This document shows, in pieces, positions 41,947 through 51,788 of a DNA stretch of 53,608 bases. Position 1 is the first letter of the stretch. Each line of letters begins with the position of its first letter. The notes beneath the pieces were generated by a model that saw only the letters and a list, made by a program, of their open reading frames with translations, had not been told where the DNA came from and searched no databases. A program made the translations under genes and the position numbers. Source of the stretch: Cloacimonetes bacterium UBA6097 (GTDB lineage: Bacteria > Cloacimonadota > Cloacimonadia > Cloacimonadales > Cloacimonadaceae); the NCBI GenBank assembly GCA_002435865.1, contig DIWV01000007.1, forward strand, positions 1 through 53,608, given 5' to 3'.

Positions 41947-43602
41947 GTGAAAACCTTATTAATCTTATCTATTTTAGTTGCTTTATCAATTTCATTATAT
42001 AGCATGCCTGTTGCCTGGACGCAGTTCCAGAAAGACATAGGCATCCAGGCTGCACAATTCAAGGATTCACCCGAGCATCAGCAGATTAGAAACAGCCGCG
42101 ATTCCCGCACATATGTTGTAGGTGATACGCATACCTTCTGGAGATGGAACCTGGCAGTTATGCCGCCCACATGGATACAGACTCCAGCAACCTGCAGAGC
42201 TGTGGGCGAACATTGCTATATCTTTGTGGCTAATGACCAATGGAATATCCATATGACACAGGCAAATGTGGATTCAGCATTAGTCAGATTAGAACAAAAC
42301 ACTCCGAATAATCCCGATACCGGCGCTATTATGATGGATGTGAACCTGTTTGGACCAATCCCTGATGAACTGGATAACGACCCCAAGCTGATTGTCTTTT
42401 ATTCTGCCCTGGGTTCTTTCCAGGGAACTTCATTTGACGGATATTTCAGTGCTTACAATCAGGTGACGGAAGCTCAGGCACAAATGATGAATCCTCCCGG
42501 ACACAGCAACGAATGTGAAATGATATACATGACCTGCTATCCTCTCAATCCCGTTCAGCCCATCCGGTTGTCTGTCCTGGCTCATGAACTGGAACATCTG
42601 ATTCATTGGGGACAAGATGCCAATGAAGAATCCTGGATTGATGAAGGTTGTGCAGAACTGGCAATGGTCGCTTATGGTGTGCCTGATCCTATATCAGGCT
42701 TTCCATCAAATCCCGATAACAACCTTACAGTCTGGAACCAGCAGTTTGCTGATTATGTGAAAGTTATGCTGTTTTTCACATATTTAAAAGAACATTATGA
42801 CAGTACAGGCATGATAAGAGACTTGGTTGCCGACCCGATGAACGGTATGAATTCTCTGAATAGTCAGGTATCAATACATTATCCACAACTTTCCACCGAT
42901 GAAATCCTTCACAACTGGAGTATTGCAAATGCATTGGATAGTCCGCAGCCGGGTGATGGACTCTATAACTACGAAGAACTTGACCTGCCCAATTTTACCA
43001 TGACAAATATTACTCTGCCCTATACTTCATATTCCGGTACAGTTCAACCCTTTGCATCTGATTACATTAGATATAGCCCGACTCAGAATACGGGTTTAAC
43101 ATTAGTTTCTGGCTCCGGATTGTACCTATCACAAATTGCATTTGATAGCTCAGGTACTTGCACAGAATTTTTCCCAGCCTGGTGGGGCTATGAATTTGCT
43201 ATCCCTCCGATTTCCTTTAACAGCGTATATAGTATTTTTGTAATTACAAACACCAATGCCACAACTGCAACCTACAACTATGTAACGACGTTTGTTGCAA
43301 ATGAAGATAATACTCAATCTGCTCCTGCAGTTTCAACCCTGAATTGCTATCCCAATCCGTTTTCTTCCACAGTAAATATCAATTATAGCCTTAAGAATAC
43401 AGGACACACTACTTTAAATATATACAATACTAAAGGTCAGTTAGTCAGGAAATTGATAGATGAAAGCAAATCAGCAAACCAGTACGAAGCAACCTGGTCT
43501 GGAGACAGCGATGCTGATAAATCCTTGCCTTCCGGTATATACTTTATCCGTTTGCAGAATGGCAGTGAAACGAAAGTTCAAAAAGTCTTGTTACTAAAAT
43601 AG
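41947..43602 (+). CDS. Secreted zinc metallopeptidase (gluzincin, M30-like) with sorting domain
   Basis: A 551-residue exported protease. The GTG start is preceded by AGGAG. The signal peptide (residues 1-20, ending SLYSMP) is followed by a catalytic domain with LAHELEHLIHWGQ (HExxH) and, 13 residues on, WIDEGCAELA, whose Glu would be the third zinc ligand. This HExxH + E arrangement is that of gluzincins such as M30. NCYPNPFSS followed by a FlgD-like fold (NIYNTKGQLV, GIYFIRL, KVLLLK) closes the protein, again type IX-like cargo. No propeptide family is obvious. It is divergent from the adhesin-like gene. Confidence 0.85.
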   Translation: MKTLLILSILVALSISLYSMPVAWTQFQKDIGIQAAQFKDSPEHQQIRNSRDSRTYVVGDTHTFWRWNLAVMPPTWIQTPATCRAVGEHCYIFVANDQWNIHMTQANVDSALVRLEQNTPNNPDTGAIMMDVNLFGPIPDELDNDPKLIVFYSALGSFQGTSFDGYFSAYNQVTEAQAQMMNPPGHSNECEMIYMTCYPLNPVQPIRLSVLAHELEHLIHWGQDANEESWIDEGCAELAMVAYGVPDPISGFPSNPDNNLTVWNQQFADYVKVMLFFTYLKEHYDSTGMIRDLVADPMNGMNSLNSQVSIHYPQLSTDEILHNWSIANALDSPQPGDGLYNYEELDLPNFTMTNITLPYTSYSGTVQPFASDYIRYSPTQNTGLTLVSGSGLYLSQIAFDSSGTCTEFFPAWWGYEFAIPPISFNSVYSIFVITNTNATTATYNYVTTFVANEDNTQSAPAVSTLNCYPNPFSSTVNINYSLKNTGHTTLNIYNTKGQLVRKLIDESKSANQYEATWSGDSDADKSLPSGIYFIRLQNGSETKVQKVLLLK

Positions 43603-43635
43603 ATTACAGCTAAAATGAAGAGATAAGGAGTTAAC

Positions 43636-43923
43636 TTGAAAACAACATTATTAATAATAGCAATATTGATAGTCCTGAGTTTGCTTTTAACTTCCTGCGC
43701 ACCGGGTACGCAGCGTTATGAAACAAAGAAAGCAAGTTTCTTTTCTGGTATCTGGCATGGCTGGATTGCACCGATTTCTTTGATTGTACACTTCTTTAAT
43801 CCCAATGTTCGTATTTATGAACCCAATAATACAGGCTGGCTGTATGACTTCGGTTTTTATATAGCCATTGTTGGTGGTTTTGGTGGTTTTGCCTTGAGCC
43901 GCAGGAAGAAGAAGTGTGTCTGA
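43636..43923 (+). CDS. Small lipoprotein of a conserved FCB-type family
   Basis: A 95-residue membrane-associated protein. The TTG start has AAGGAG 4 nt upstream. The lipobox LLLTSCAPG (Cys21) is followed by SFFSGIWHGWIAPISLIVHFF, IYEPNNTGWLYDFGFYIAIVGG and a basic C-terminus. That gives two short hydrophobic segments after the lipid anchor. Small lipoproteins with this SGIWHGWIAP...NTGWxYDFGF pattern are widespread, but I know of no function. It overlaps the next gene by 8 bp. Confidence 0.8.
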   Translation: MKTTLLIIAILIVLSLLLTSCAPGTQRYETKKASFFSGIWHGWIAPISLIVHFFNPNVRIYEPNNTGWLYDFGFYIAIVGGFGGFALSRRKKKCV

Positions 43924-44890
43924 ATACAGGATTTACAAAGTAACCAAAGATGAGGAATACTGGCAAATAAGGGATTTCCTCAGGGAAGTCTGGCGTCTGA
44001 CAAATGACAAGACTTTGAACTGGAATATTGCGCGTCTTGATTACTTCAGATGGCATGTCTTTGGTAATTGCTATGAAAAAAACCTGCTGGATTATCTTCA
44101 TATCTGTGAAAATGATGCCCGGATAATTGCAGTCCTCATATCTGACAGTCCAGGCGGTTATATGCTGCAGGTGCATCCCAATTTCTATCAAGCTGAACTG
44201 TTTGATGCACTGCTTCAGTATTACGATACAGTAATAGTACCCGGTGAAAGCATAAAAAGAGGGCATATACCCGTAGAAATTGACGAAAGTATTATGGAAG
44301 CAGGTTTTCAGAAAGCAGGCTTTACACCCGGGAAGTTTATGGAGTTCAGGCGTGAAGCTGATTTATCAAAAGTTTCTGTAGAATACTCTCTTCCGGAAGG
44401 TTTTATTATCCGTTCCCTGGGAGAAGCAGATGAACTTCCTGCCAGAAGCTGGGCATCCTGGCGTGCTTTTCATCCTGATGAGTCGAATGAAAAATATGAA
44501 GGCTGGGAATGGTATTTCAATATTCAGAGATGTCCTCTTTACAAACGTGACCTTGACCTGGTCTGCATAGCGCCAGACGGGAAAATAGCATCATTCTGTA
44601 CAATCTGGTATGATGATTATAACCGGACAGGATTGTTTGAACCGGTAGGTACAAATCCGGACTACTGGCGCAAAGGGCTTGCCAAAGCATTAATCAAAGA
44701 GGGATTTAAAAGGTTAAAAGCACTGGGTGCAGAAAAAGCTTATGTCGATTCTTATGAAGAACCTGCGCATTCGCTTTACGAAAATGCCGGGTTCAAAACA
44801 GTCAAAATAATGAAAACATGGAATAAGAAATATTCCTGGAACCACGTCAGTAAAAGAAAAGAGGACAGTATTAATACTGTCCTCTTTTGA
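43916..44890 (+). CDS. GNAT-family acetyltransferase
   Basis: A 324-residue protein. The C-terminal half is a GNAT domain: DGKIASFCTIWYDDYNRTGLFEPVGT, then PDYWRKGLAKALIKEGFKRL (acetyl-CoA loop) and ALGAEKAYVDSYEEPAHSLYENAGF. The N-terminal half (residues 1-150) is less typical and may be a second, decayed GNAT fold (ARIIAVLISDSPGGYMLQVHP). GTG 43916 overlaps the lipoprotein stop, with GAAGAAGAA as a possible weak ribosome binding site. The last codons are part of a perfect 32-bp palindrome that serves as a terminator. Confidence 0.82.
   Translation: MSEYRIYKVTKDEEYWQIRDFLREVWRLTNDKTLNWNIARLDYFRWHVFGNCYEKNLLDYLHICENDARIIAVLISDSPGGYMLQVHPNFYQAELFDALLQYYDTVIVPGESIKRGHIPVEIDESIMEAGFQKAGFTPGKFMEFRREADLSKVSVEYSLPEGFIIRSLGEADELPARSWASWRAFHPDESNEKYEGWEWYFNIQRCPLYKRDLDLVCIAPDGKIASFCTIWYDDYNRTGLFEPVGTNPDYWRKGLAKALIKEGFKRLKALGAEKAYVDSYEEPAHSLYENAGFKTVKIMKTWNKKYSWNHVSKRKEDSINTVLF
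44857..44888. terminator. Bidirectional terminator overlapping the GNAT stop codon
   Basis: AAAAGAGGACAGTATT is followed directly by its exact reverse complement AATACTGTCCTCTTTT, a 32-bp perfect palindrome with A/T-runs at both ends. It ends 2 bases before the last base of the plus-strand GNAT stop codon and lies 18 bp beyond the end of the minus-strand giant protease gene, so it can serve both convergent genes. Confidence 0.85.
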
Positions 44891-44906
44891 GGTGGATATT
44901 CTGAAT

Positions 44907-47900
44907 TTACTTCTTCTTCTTTTTAATTCTTACCTTATCTTCATTTGGTCTGTTTACTTTCGTTGGCGGAAGTGTATATATCTGACGGGCATTAGGATTG
45001 TAAATCCAGGTATAATTCTCAGATGCTTGTGAATTATACCAGTAAACATGACCCGGTTCAAAATATTCTAAGCTGCCTAGCCAACCTAAACCAGATAAAT
45101 ATAAAGCATTTTCACCAGTGGAAGCATCAACAATAGAGTCCATATCAACAATGTTAGGATTAGAAAACGATGATATCGCAATATTTTCCGCTTCATTCAA
45201 TGAAAAAGCTGTCCAACCATCGTTTCCTTGAATATTTACTGAAACCACTTGTGGATCCACTTTTCCAAGTAAATAATAGTCCAAAGCAGGATTTGATGGA
45301 TCGAGAACTGCCCAATAAGCTCCTCCTGGTGATAATGCAACAAATGAAGTATCCGATGGAAACCAACCATAACCTGTATAGTATGTACTGTTCCAACCAG
45401 TATTGGCATCTTGTACACTATCTCCATTGCCAAATTGGTCTCCCAAAAGATTTTCTATGGACATGTTGCTACTATAAAAAGGATAGGAAAACGGTTCGTA
45501 AGAACCATAGCCTACAATCTTTTTTATGTAACCAACAGGTTCTGATGGTAACGAAGATACATTATACTGATCAGTATAAGCTATAACTCTGAAGTATTGT
45601 TGATCGTAATCAAACGAGCAATTATAATAATGATAATCTGTGTGGGTTAAATAAACATAATCAGCATTTGGATCAACACGAGTGTAAATCAGGTACGAAT
45701 TTGCTCCCGGTACATCTTCCCATGTAATCTGTGGATGAATAGGATAATTGGTGTCTCTGTGTATTTCTATCATAGGTGGTTTTAAACCAACAGTTAAAGT
45801 TACATCAACTGTATAAATTGATTGTTCAGGATCGTTTGTAGTTATACTTATTGTTGCCTGATTAACTCCAAGTTGTGCATTTTCTGAGTCATAATTTATG
45901 CTTATGGGAATGGATTGATATCTTTCAATAGATCCGCTTTCCGATGAAAAAGATAACCAGGAAACATCTCTAACACTTGAAGAAGGTCTAGAATCAGGAC
46001 TGTTCCATCCAGTTATTCTGGTAGGTTCACTGACACTTATTGAATATGTTAATACTCGACTTCCTGTATTAGATAATGTGAGTGTGTCTGCTGAACAATC
46101 ACTCATATTAAGATTTTCACCAAGATTAGTTGACGAAAGCACCAAATGAGGAGGAGTGTAACCGCTTTCATTTAATAGAAACAACTTGATATCCGGTATA
46201 AATGGATACAGTTCACTCTCCATGTTATTTGCCAGTGGATTAGCAGGATCGATATATGATTCATGATCAACAATAATTATACTTCGATTAGTAATTAATT
46301 GGGTTGTGTAGAAACCTGACTCATCTGCACTTATGTTAGATTTCTTGTTGGCTGCAATTACAAGATTCTGAGTATTATTGTAATAAAAAGGAGCATCCAG
46401 GACAAGCTCAATCCATTCATCTGAGTAATGTGAAGTGATCTCACCATTATACACCTGAGTTAAATTGCTCAAAGATACCCAACTATTCTGGCTTGCAAAT
46501 GTATCCTGGCTTGTATGACCCATGTATATACTTATACTATCTCTATATTCTGTCGAACCATACCAGTGCCAGTAAAGCCTGTCTATTAAATGATTGGATT
46601 GGTTTATTTCACTCTGCAAATATATCGACTGCGAGTACGAATAGTGTTCCCCGGATAAACGCAAAGGAATCTCACAACCCCCTGCTGCGCCATCTCCGAT
46701 AGTTAATTCCAATCCATCTATGAAAGTTATATTTACACTATTTGAAGCAACAGATTCTCCATCTGGATTGGTATAAACAGAAGTTACATAGTATGAATAT
46801 GAATTCCCTGCAATTAATGTACTGTCAATGTCTGTGTATGTTGTGTCTGAGGTATTTGCCAGATAAATCAAATCTCTGTAAATATTATATGAAGATGGAT
46901 TACCAATTTCTGGAACCAACCAAGTTAATATGCAGGTCGAATCATTGCTAAAACCAGTAAGATTTCTGGGAGGTAATGGAGAAGGAGAAACGTTTAATGT
47001 AACATCTATTGCTTGGATTGAGTCCGCCGGGTCATTAGAAGTAACAGTTATTATTGCCTGATTTTCACATAATGTAGCATTCTCTGATATGAAAGTGAAA
47101 ACTAATGGAATGGAATCCCCTCCTTCAATTGTTCCACTTAAAGAGGCACATGTTAGCCAGGGTACATCTCTAAGAGGTGAAGAAATTTTTGAACCGGAAA
47201 GGATAGTTCTACCTTGTCTGGAAGGTTCATTAATACTTATTGTATATGTTAATGTTCGACTTCCCGTGTTGGATAAAATGAGAGTGTCTGCTACACAGTC
47301 ACCCATAAAGAGATTTTCGGTAAGAGTAGTGGTAGAAAGCATCAAATGAGGAGGTGTGTAGCCACTTCCTGACAAGGGTATTAGTATTGATTCATGGTCA
47401 GGGTCATTGCTGGTAATGGTTAGATTGGTAATATAATCTTGTACTGAAGTTGGAGTAAAAGTAATCAGGAAATCGGTATTTTTTCCTCGCGGAATATCGT
47501 AGCTGATTAAATTCCGATTTTCTGATCTACTTGAAGAAATTACACTGAATCCTTCAGGAGCAGTTATGCTGCCAATCAGGTTCGTCTCTCCATAATTCTG
47601 GATATTTAATGTTATTTGATTGGATAATCCAAGGCTCACATCTTCAAACTCAAGATTTGTAGACGATACAGCTATAACAGGAGGTTGTAATTCCATAAGA
47701 AACAATTTGATATTCGGGATATTTGTTAATATTTCAACATTGTCAGGAAGATTAGCAGGATCAATATTAGATTGATCATCAACAAAAATTATGCTTCGTT
47801 CATCATTTAATGGGGTTGTGTAGAAACGCCCTTGATATTCAAGGTTAGTATGTTTGTTGACAGCAATTACCAAGTTCTCAATATTATTATAATAAAAAGG

Positions 47901-50900
47901 TGTATCCAGGACAAGCTCAATCCACTCATCAGAAGAAGTTGCAGTAATCTCGCCATTATAGACCTGGGTTAAATTACTAAAAGGTACCCAAATATTCCTT
48001 CCTGCAAAAGCATCCTGGCTTGTATGACCCATATATATACTGATACTGTCAGCATAATCTACCTCTCCACTCCAATGCCAGGATAGCATGTCTATTTTTA
48101 GACTGGGTTGATATATTTCACTCTGCAGATATATGGACTGCGAGTAAGAATAGTGTCCGCCAGACAAACGAAATGGAATCTCACAATCTAAAGATTCACC
48201 ATTTCCAATAGAAATTATTTCCTCATACCTAATTATAATATTAACTACGTTAGATGCTGTTGATTCAATTAAATTAATTGAATCTGATACTACTGATGTA
48301 ACATAATAACTATATTCAGTGTGGTATACTACATTTGTATCAGTATAAGTCGTATCGGAAACAGAAACATATAAGCTGTCATTTCTGTAAATATTATAAC
48401 CGGATGGAATCGGACCTAATACGTGCCAATTCAAAGTAACAGAATTAGATGTACAAACAGCTGTCAGATATTGAGGTGGAGGTGGAACAGAAACAACTCC
48501 AGTCAAAGGTACAAATATTGTTCCATCGTCTTCATCATTACTTGTTACAGTAAGATTAGTACTATAATTTTGAACTTCAGTCGGAGTAAAAGTTATTATG
48601 AAATCTACATTTTGTCCCGGGGGAATATTAAAGTTTGCCGAAGGAGATATATTAAAATCCTCAGGCACTGAGATAGTGCCAATCAGATTTATATTCCCTG
48701 AATTATTAATAGTCAATGTATCTGATTTAGATGAACCAATTGCCACATCACCAAACTCCAGGCTTGAATTTGATATTGTTATTTTGGGATTGTTAATTGC
48801 TGTAAAATTTAACCTAACGTCCAGGATGCATGTAAGGGCATCTAAAACAGGCGCATCACTAAAATCTTGTGAAGCAGGGTCAATATCTGAATCCTTAGCA
48901 ACTAAAATACTTTTTTGTTCAGATCCTATTGAGCTCGTAGAAAAATTTACATAATTGTTACCGCATGTATTTTTATCCACTGCAATTACTAGATTTTGAG
49001 TATTAATATAAATAAATGGGGTATCCAAATCTATTTCAATCCATTCTTCTTCAGACGTAAGAGTGATAATCCCACTATAAACCTGGGTCAAATAATTTAA
49101 CGGTATCAAAGAGTATTGATTTGAAAAATATGTTCTATCGGTATGACCCATGTATATATCTAAGTTTATTCCTTGAATATTTGCAACATCATTTTCACCC
49201 ACAAACTCACCTCCCTTCCAATGCAAAAAAAGCTTGGATATTTTTCGATTTGGTATATTTATTTCCGCCTGCGAATATATAGTCTGGGAATAAGAATATT
49301 GAAGATTTTCTACCCAGGGTAATTGATAACTATCGGGCGTATAACTTATTTCTACCCAAACATATGAAACGGGAATTATATCAATTGTATTTGATGCAGC
49401 TGATTCATCTGATGGATCTGTATAGACAGCAGTAACATAATATGAATATTGTTCACCAACATTAACTGCAAAATCAGTATATGTAAGGTTTGAAGTTGTA
49501 GCAAGATAAGTTTCATTTCTATAAATCTTATACGAAGATGGGTATCCTGCTTCTGGAACAAGCCATGTTAACTCACAATGTGAATCATTAGTTATAACGA
49601 TCAGTGAACAGGGAGGCAACGGTAAAGGTGTAATATATACTGTATTAGAAGCTGCTGATATACTAGTAGGATTTGAATAATTTGCTTTTACATAGTACCT
49701 ATATTGATCTCTATTTGTAACAGCGGTATCGGTAAAGGTCATATTAGAAGTATTAGTCAAAAATATACCATCTTTATATATCGAATATGAAGTAGGAGTA
49801 TATGGATAGTTAATCTGCCAGTTTAGGACGACAGATCTATGAAATCCATAGGCAGTAAGGTTTTGGGGAGGTGATAGAGTTGGAGTAACATTAATTGTAA
49901 CAGATGCCCCTGATTCACCTGAGGGATTCGTATATACAGCTGTTATATAATAGCTTAAATTATTTCCCACTGTAACATCAGTATCAATGTATGTTGTATC
50001 AGAAGTTTCGGTTAATAATGTGCCATTTTTGTATATCTTATACATACTGGGAGTGAAAGAGCTGCAATTCTGCCAATTCAAAGTAACCGAGTTGTGTGTG
50101 CATATGGCTGTAAATTTTTGTGGTGGCAAGAAATCCAAATGAAAAGATATTGAATCACCTAACGAACTCCCAATATCTGATATAGATATATTTCCATCCA
50201 AATCATCCGATAAAAAACATCTGGGCATTGTAAAATCTGTATAATAATGCCAAATGTATGTATTGTTATCGAAATGAGTTTTTCCTGATTGTGAGTTATA
50301 TGCAGCAAAACTGATTACACCTTGAGGGCGATACACATAAACTTCATAAGGTGGACCGCTTGCATTCCCTGTACAATTCGTGTTGATTCGATAAATAATC
50401 ATCCCATTTGAATTTGGAAAATGATATACCCCATGTTCAAAGGTGCTGGTTTCACTCCTGAATTCAACTACAAAAAATTCATTAGGTCGAGTTGGTGAAT
50501 TAATTCGGAAACATTGTCCCAAAGAATCGGTAAGGGGTTTAAGATAATATGTGCCTGGAGTACTTATTACTTGAAGACTATCTATCCAGCCACCATATTT
50601 GTATTTCATATAGGCATTCATATGTTGTGGTGGATTTAAATTACAAGACATTATATCCCAAGCACCAACAATTGAATCATCAAAGGGATTATAGTCGTAT
50701 AAATCAGGTGCACCGAGAGTGTGAAACATCTCGTGACACAGAACTCCATTCCCATGGATATCTAAATGATCGGAAATCTGGACATTATAATCACTTACTC
50801 TTTTCCCGTTGATATACATATTATGATAGTATAAAGTAGATTTGTGGGGCCAGAGTATTGATGCCCAGGCAGTTGTTGCTCCCTTGATTACAAAACAGAC

Positions 50901-51674
50901 ATTATCAACTTGACCATCATTATCACCATCAATATTAAGATTTGGATCAATTTGGGAGCTTATTCCATTTATTGCATTAACTTGTAAATCACGCAAGCGA
51001 GTCCATGCATCTGTGGTATAACCTATCGTATCAATATCGCTATATGGGCAATAATATCCTCGTGGATTGCTATCCTGCCAGGAATATACAGTCGGTGGGT
51101 AATTAGGATAGAATGTAGAAGAGACATTTAATTTTTGATATGATGTTTCCCAAAAATAGTCTTGCATAGTATTATCTGTAGTTGCATTTGTGTTAAACAT
51201 ATTCTTTAGAATATTAATAGAATCTTGAGAAAACTCTTGTTGGTCTGCAAACCTGATGAAAATTACAATATTATTAATAGTACCTCTAGTTGGTGCGTTT
51301 CTAATATTATCCGGTCGCATTTCCCTAAGCATATTTTTCCTGATTTCTCCCATCTTTTCAGGAGAAATGTTTGTCCAGGGAGAAAGACTGCGAGATGAAG
51401 GATTATCTCTGCCTACAACCAAGTCTGTGAAGATTAACTCATCCTTGGATTTCTTATCCAGGTACACATACCAGCCTTTGTCATTCTGCTTGATTGTGTA
51501 GCCGTCTTTGTCATGCAGCCAATTGTAAAATTCATCGCCACTGGCAAAAAGATTAAGTTTCGTCCCATCCGGCTGTTGTAATTCCACAGGCATGAACTGG
51601 ACAGGTGCCCCGATTAACAGATTAATAAAAAATAACATAGCGAAGAATAGAATAATGATGTTTTGTCTACACAT
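44907..51674 (-). CDS. Giant modular secreted M6-family metalloprotease
   Basis: A 2255-residue exported protein. An N-terminal hydrophobic signal (IIILFFAMLFFINLLIGA) is followed by an M6 protease domain to about residue 515, with HEMFHTLGAPDLYDY near 312. Three fibronectin III-like repeats follow (515-770). Then comes a roughly 180-residue module seen three times (771-960, 1150-1330, 1655-1835; core SIYMGHTSQD...LTQVYNGEIT...DEWIEL.LDTPF). It is interspersed with further Fn3 repeats (from about 1061 and 1565) and Hydin-like or LSNTGSR-type Ig domains (about 961, 1330, 1441, 1838). The C-terminus ends in RIKKKKK with no YPNPFN sorting fold. ATG follows TAGGAG. The protease domain is paralogous to the one at the left end. 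Confidence 0.88.
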   Translation of the reverse strand: MCRQNIIILFFAMLFFINLLIGAPVQFMPVELQQPDGTKLNLFASGDEFYNWLHDKDGYTIKQNDKGWYVYLDKKSKDELIFTDLVVGRDNPSSRSLSPWTNISPEKMGEIRKNMLREMRPDNIRNAPTRGTINNIVIFIRFADQQEFSQDSINILKNMFNTNATTDNTMQDYFWETSYQKLNVSSTFYPNYPPTVYSWQDSNPRGYYCPYSDIDTIGYTTDAWTRLRDLQVNAINGISSQIDPNLNIDGDNDGQVDNVCFVIKGATTAWASILWPHKSTLYYHNMYINGKRVSDYNVQISDHLDIHGNGVLCHEMFHTLGAPDLYDYNPFDDSIVGAWDIMSCNLNPPQHMNAYMKYKYGGWIDSLQVISTPGTYYLKPLTDSLGQCFRINSPTRPNEFFVVEFRSETSTFEHGVYHFPNSNGMIIYRINTNCTGNASGPPYEVYVYRPQGVISFAAYNSQSGKTHFDNNTYIWHYYTDFTMPRCFLSDDLDGNISISDIGSSLGDSISFHLDFLPPQKFTAICTHNSVTLNWQNCSSFTPSMYKIYKNGTLLTETSDTTYIDTDVTVGNNLSYYITAVYTNPSGESGASVTINVTPTLSPPQNLTAYGFHRSVVLNWQINYPYTPTSYSIYKDGIFLTNTSNMTFTDTAVTNRDQYRYYVKANYSNPTSISAASNTVYITPLPLPPCSLIVITNDSHCELTWLVPEAGYPSSYKIYRNETYLATTSNLTYTDFAVNVGEQYSYYVTAVYTDPSDESAASNTIDIIPVSYVWVEISYTPDSYQLPWVENLQYSYSQTIYSQAEINIPNRKISKLFLHWKGGEFVGENDVANIQGINLDIYMGHTDRTYFSNQYSLIPLNYLTQVYSGIITLTSEEEWIEIDLDTPFIYINTQNLVIAVDKNTCGNNYVNFSTSSIGSEQKSILVAKDSDIDPASQDFSDAPVLDALTCILDVRLNFTAINNPKITISNSSLEFGDVAIGSSKSDTLTINNSGNINLIGTISVPEDFNISPSANFNIPPGQNVDFIITFTPTEVQNYSTNLTVTSNDEDDGTIFVPLTGVVSVPPPPQYLTAVCTSNSVTLNWHVLGPIPSGYNIYRNDSLYVSVSDTTYTDTNVVYHTEYSYYVTSVVSDSINLIESTASNVVNIIIRYEEIISIGNGESLDCEIPFRLSGGHYSYSQSIYLQSEIYQPSLKIDMLSWHWSGEVDYADSISIYMGHTSQDAFAGRNIWVPFSNLTQVYNGEITATSSDEWIELVLDTPFYYNNIENLVIAVNKHTNLEYQGRFYTTPLNDERSIIFVDDQSNIDPANLPDNVEILTNIPNIKLFLMELQPPVIAVSSTNLEFEDVSLGLSNQITLNIQNYGETNLIGSITAPEGFSVISSSRSENRNLISYDIPRGKNTDFLITFTPTSVQDYITNLTITSNDPDHESILIPLSGSGYTPPHLMLSTTTLTENLFMGDCVADTLILSNTGSRTLTYTISINEPSRQGRTILSGSKISSPLRDVPWLTCASLSGTIEGGDSIPLVFTFISENATLCENQAIITVTSNDPADSIQAIDVTLNVSPSPLPPRNLTGFSNDSTCILTWLVPEIGNPSSYNIYRDLIYLANTSDTTYTDIDSTLIAGNSYSYYVTSVYTNPDGESVASNSVNITFIDGLELTIGDGAAGGCEIPLRLSGEHYSYSQSIYLQSEINQSNHLIDRLYWHWYGSTEYRDSISIYMGHTSQDTFASQNSWVSLSNLTQVYNGEITSHYSDEWIELVLDAPFYYNNTQNLVIAANKKSNISADESGFYTTQLITNRSIIIVDHESYIDPANPLANNMESELYPFIPDIKLFLLNESGYTPPHLVLSSTNLGENLNMSDCSADTLTLSNTGSRVLTYSISVSEPTRITGWNSPDSRPSSSVRDVSWLSFSSESGSIERYQSIPISINYDSENAQLGVNQATISITTNDPEQSIYTVDVTLTVGLKPPMIEIHRDTNYPIHPQITWEDVPGANSYLIYTRVDPNADYVYLTHTDYHYYNCSFDYDQQYFRVIAYTDQYNVSSLPSEPVGYIKKIVGYGSYEPFSYPFYSSNMSIENLLGDQFGNGDSVQDANTGWNSTYYTGYGWFPSDTSFVALSPGGAYWAVLDPSNPALDYYLLGKVDPQVVSVNIQGNDGWTAFSLNEAENIAISSFSNPNIVDMDSIVDASTGENALYLSGLGWLGSLEYFEPGHVYWYNSQASENYTWIYNPNARQIYTLPPTKVNRPNEDKVRIKKKKK

Positions 51675-51710
51675 ACCTAACTCCTAAATTTGTTTTTATA
51701 AACAAATAAC

Positions 51711-51739
51711 TATGTAATTTACAGCAATATGATTGTCAA
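51711..51739 (-). promoter_or_regulatory. Putative promoter of the giant M6 protease
   Basis: On the minus strand, TTGACA (51734-51739) is followed after 17 bp by TACATA (51711-51716). The start codon is 37 bp further on with TAGGAG before it. The -10 match is only partial. Confidence 0.45.
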
Positions 51740-51788
51740 TATATTATTATATCTTTTTGCGAAATGTTTCGAATAGTATTATATGAAC

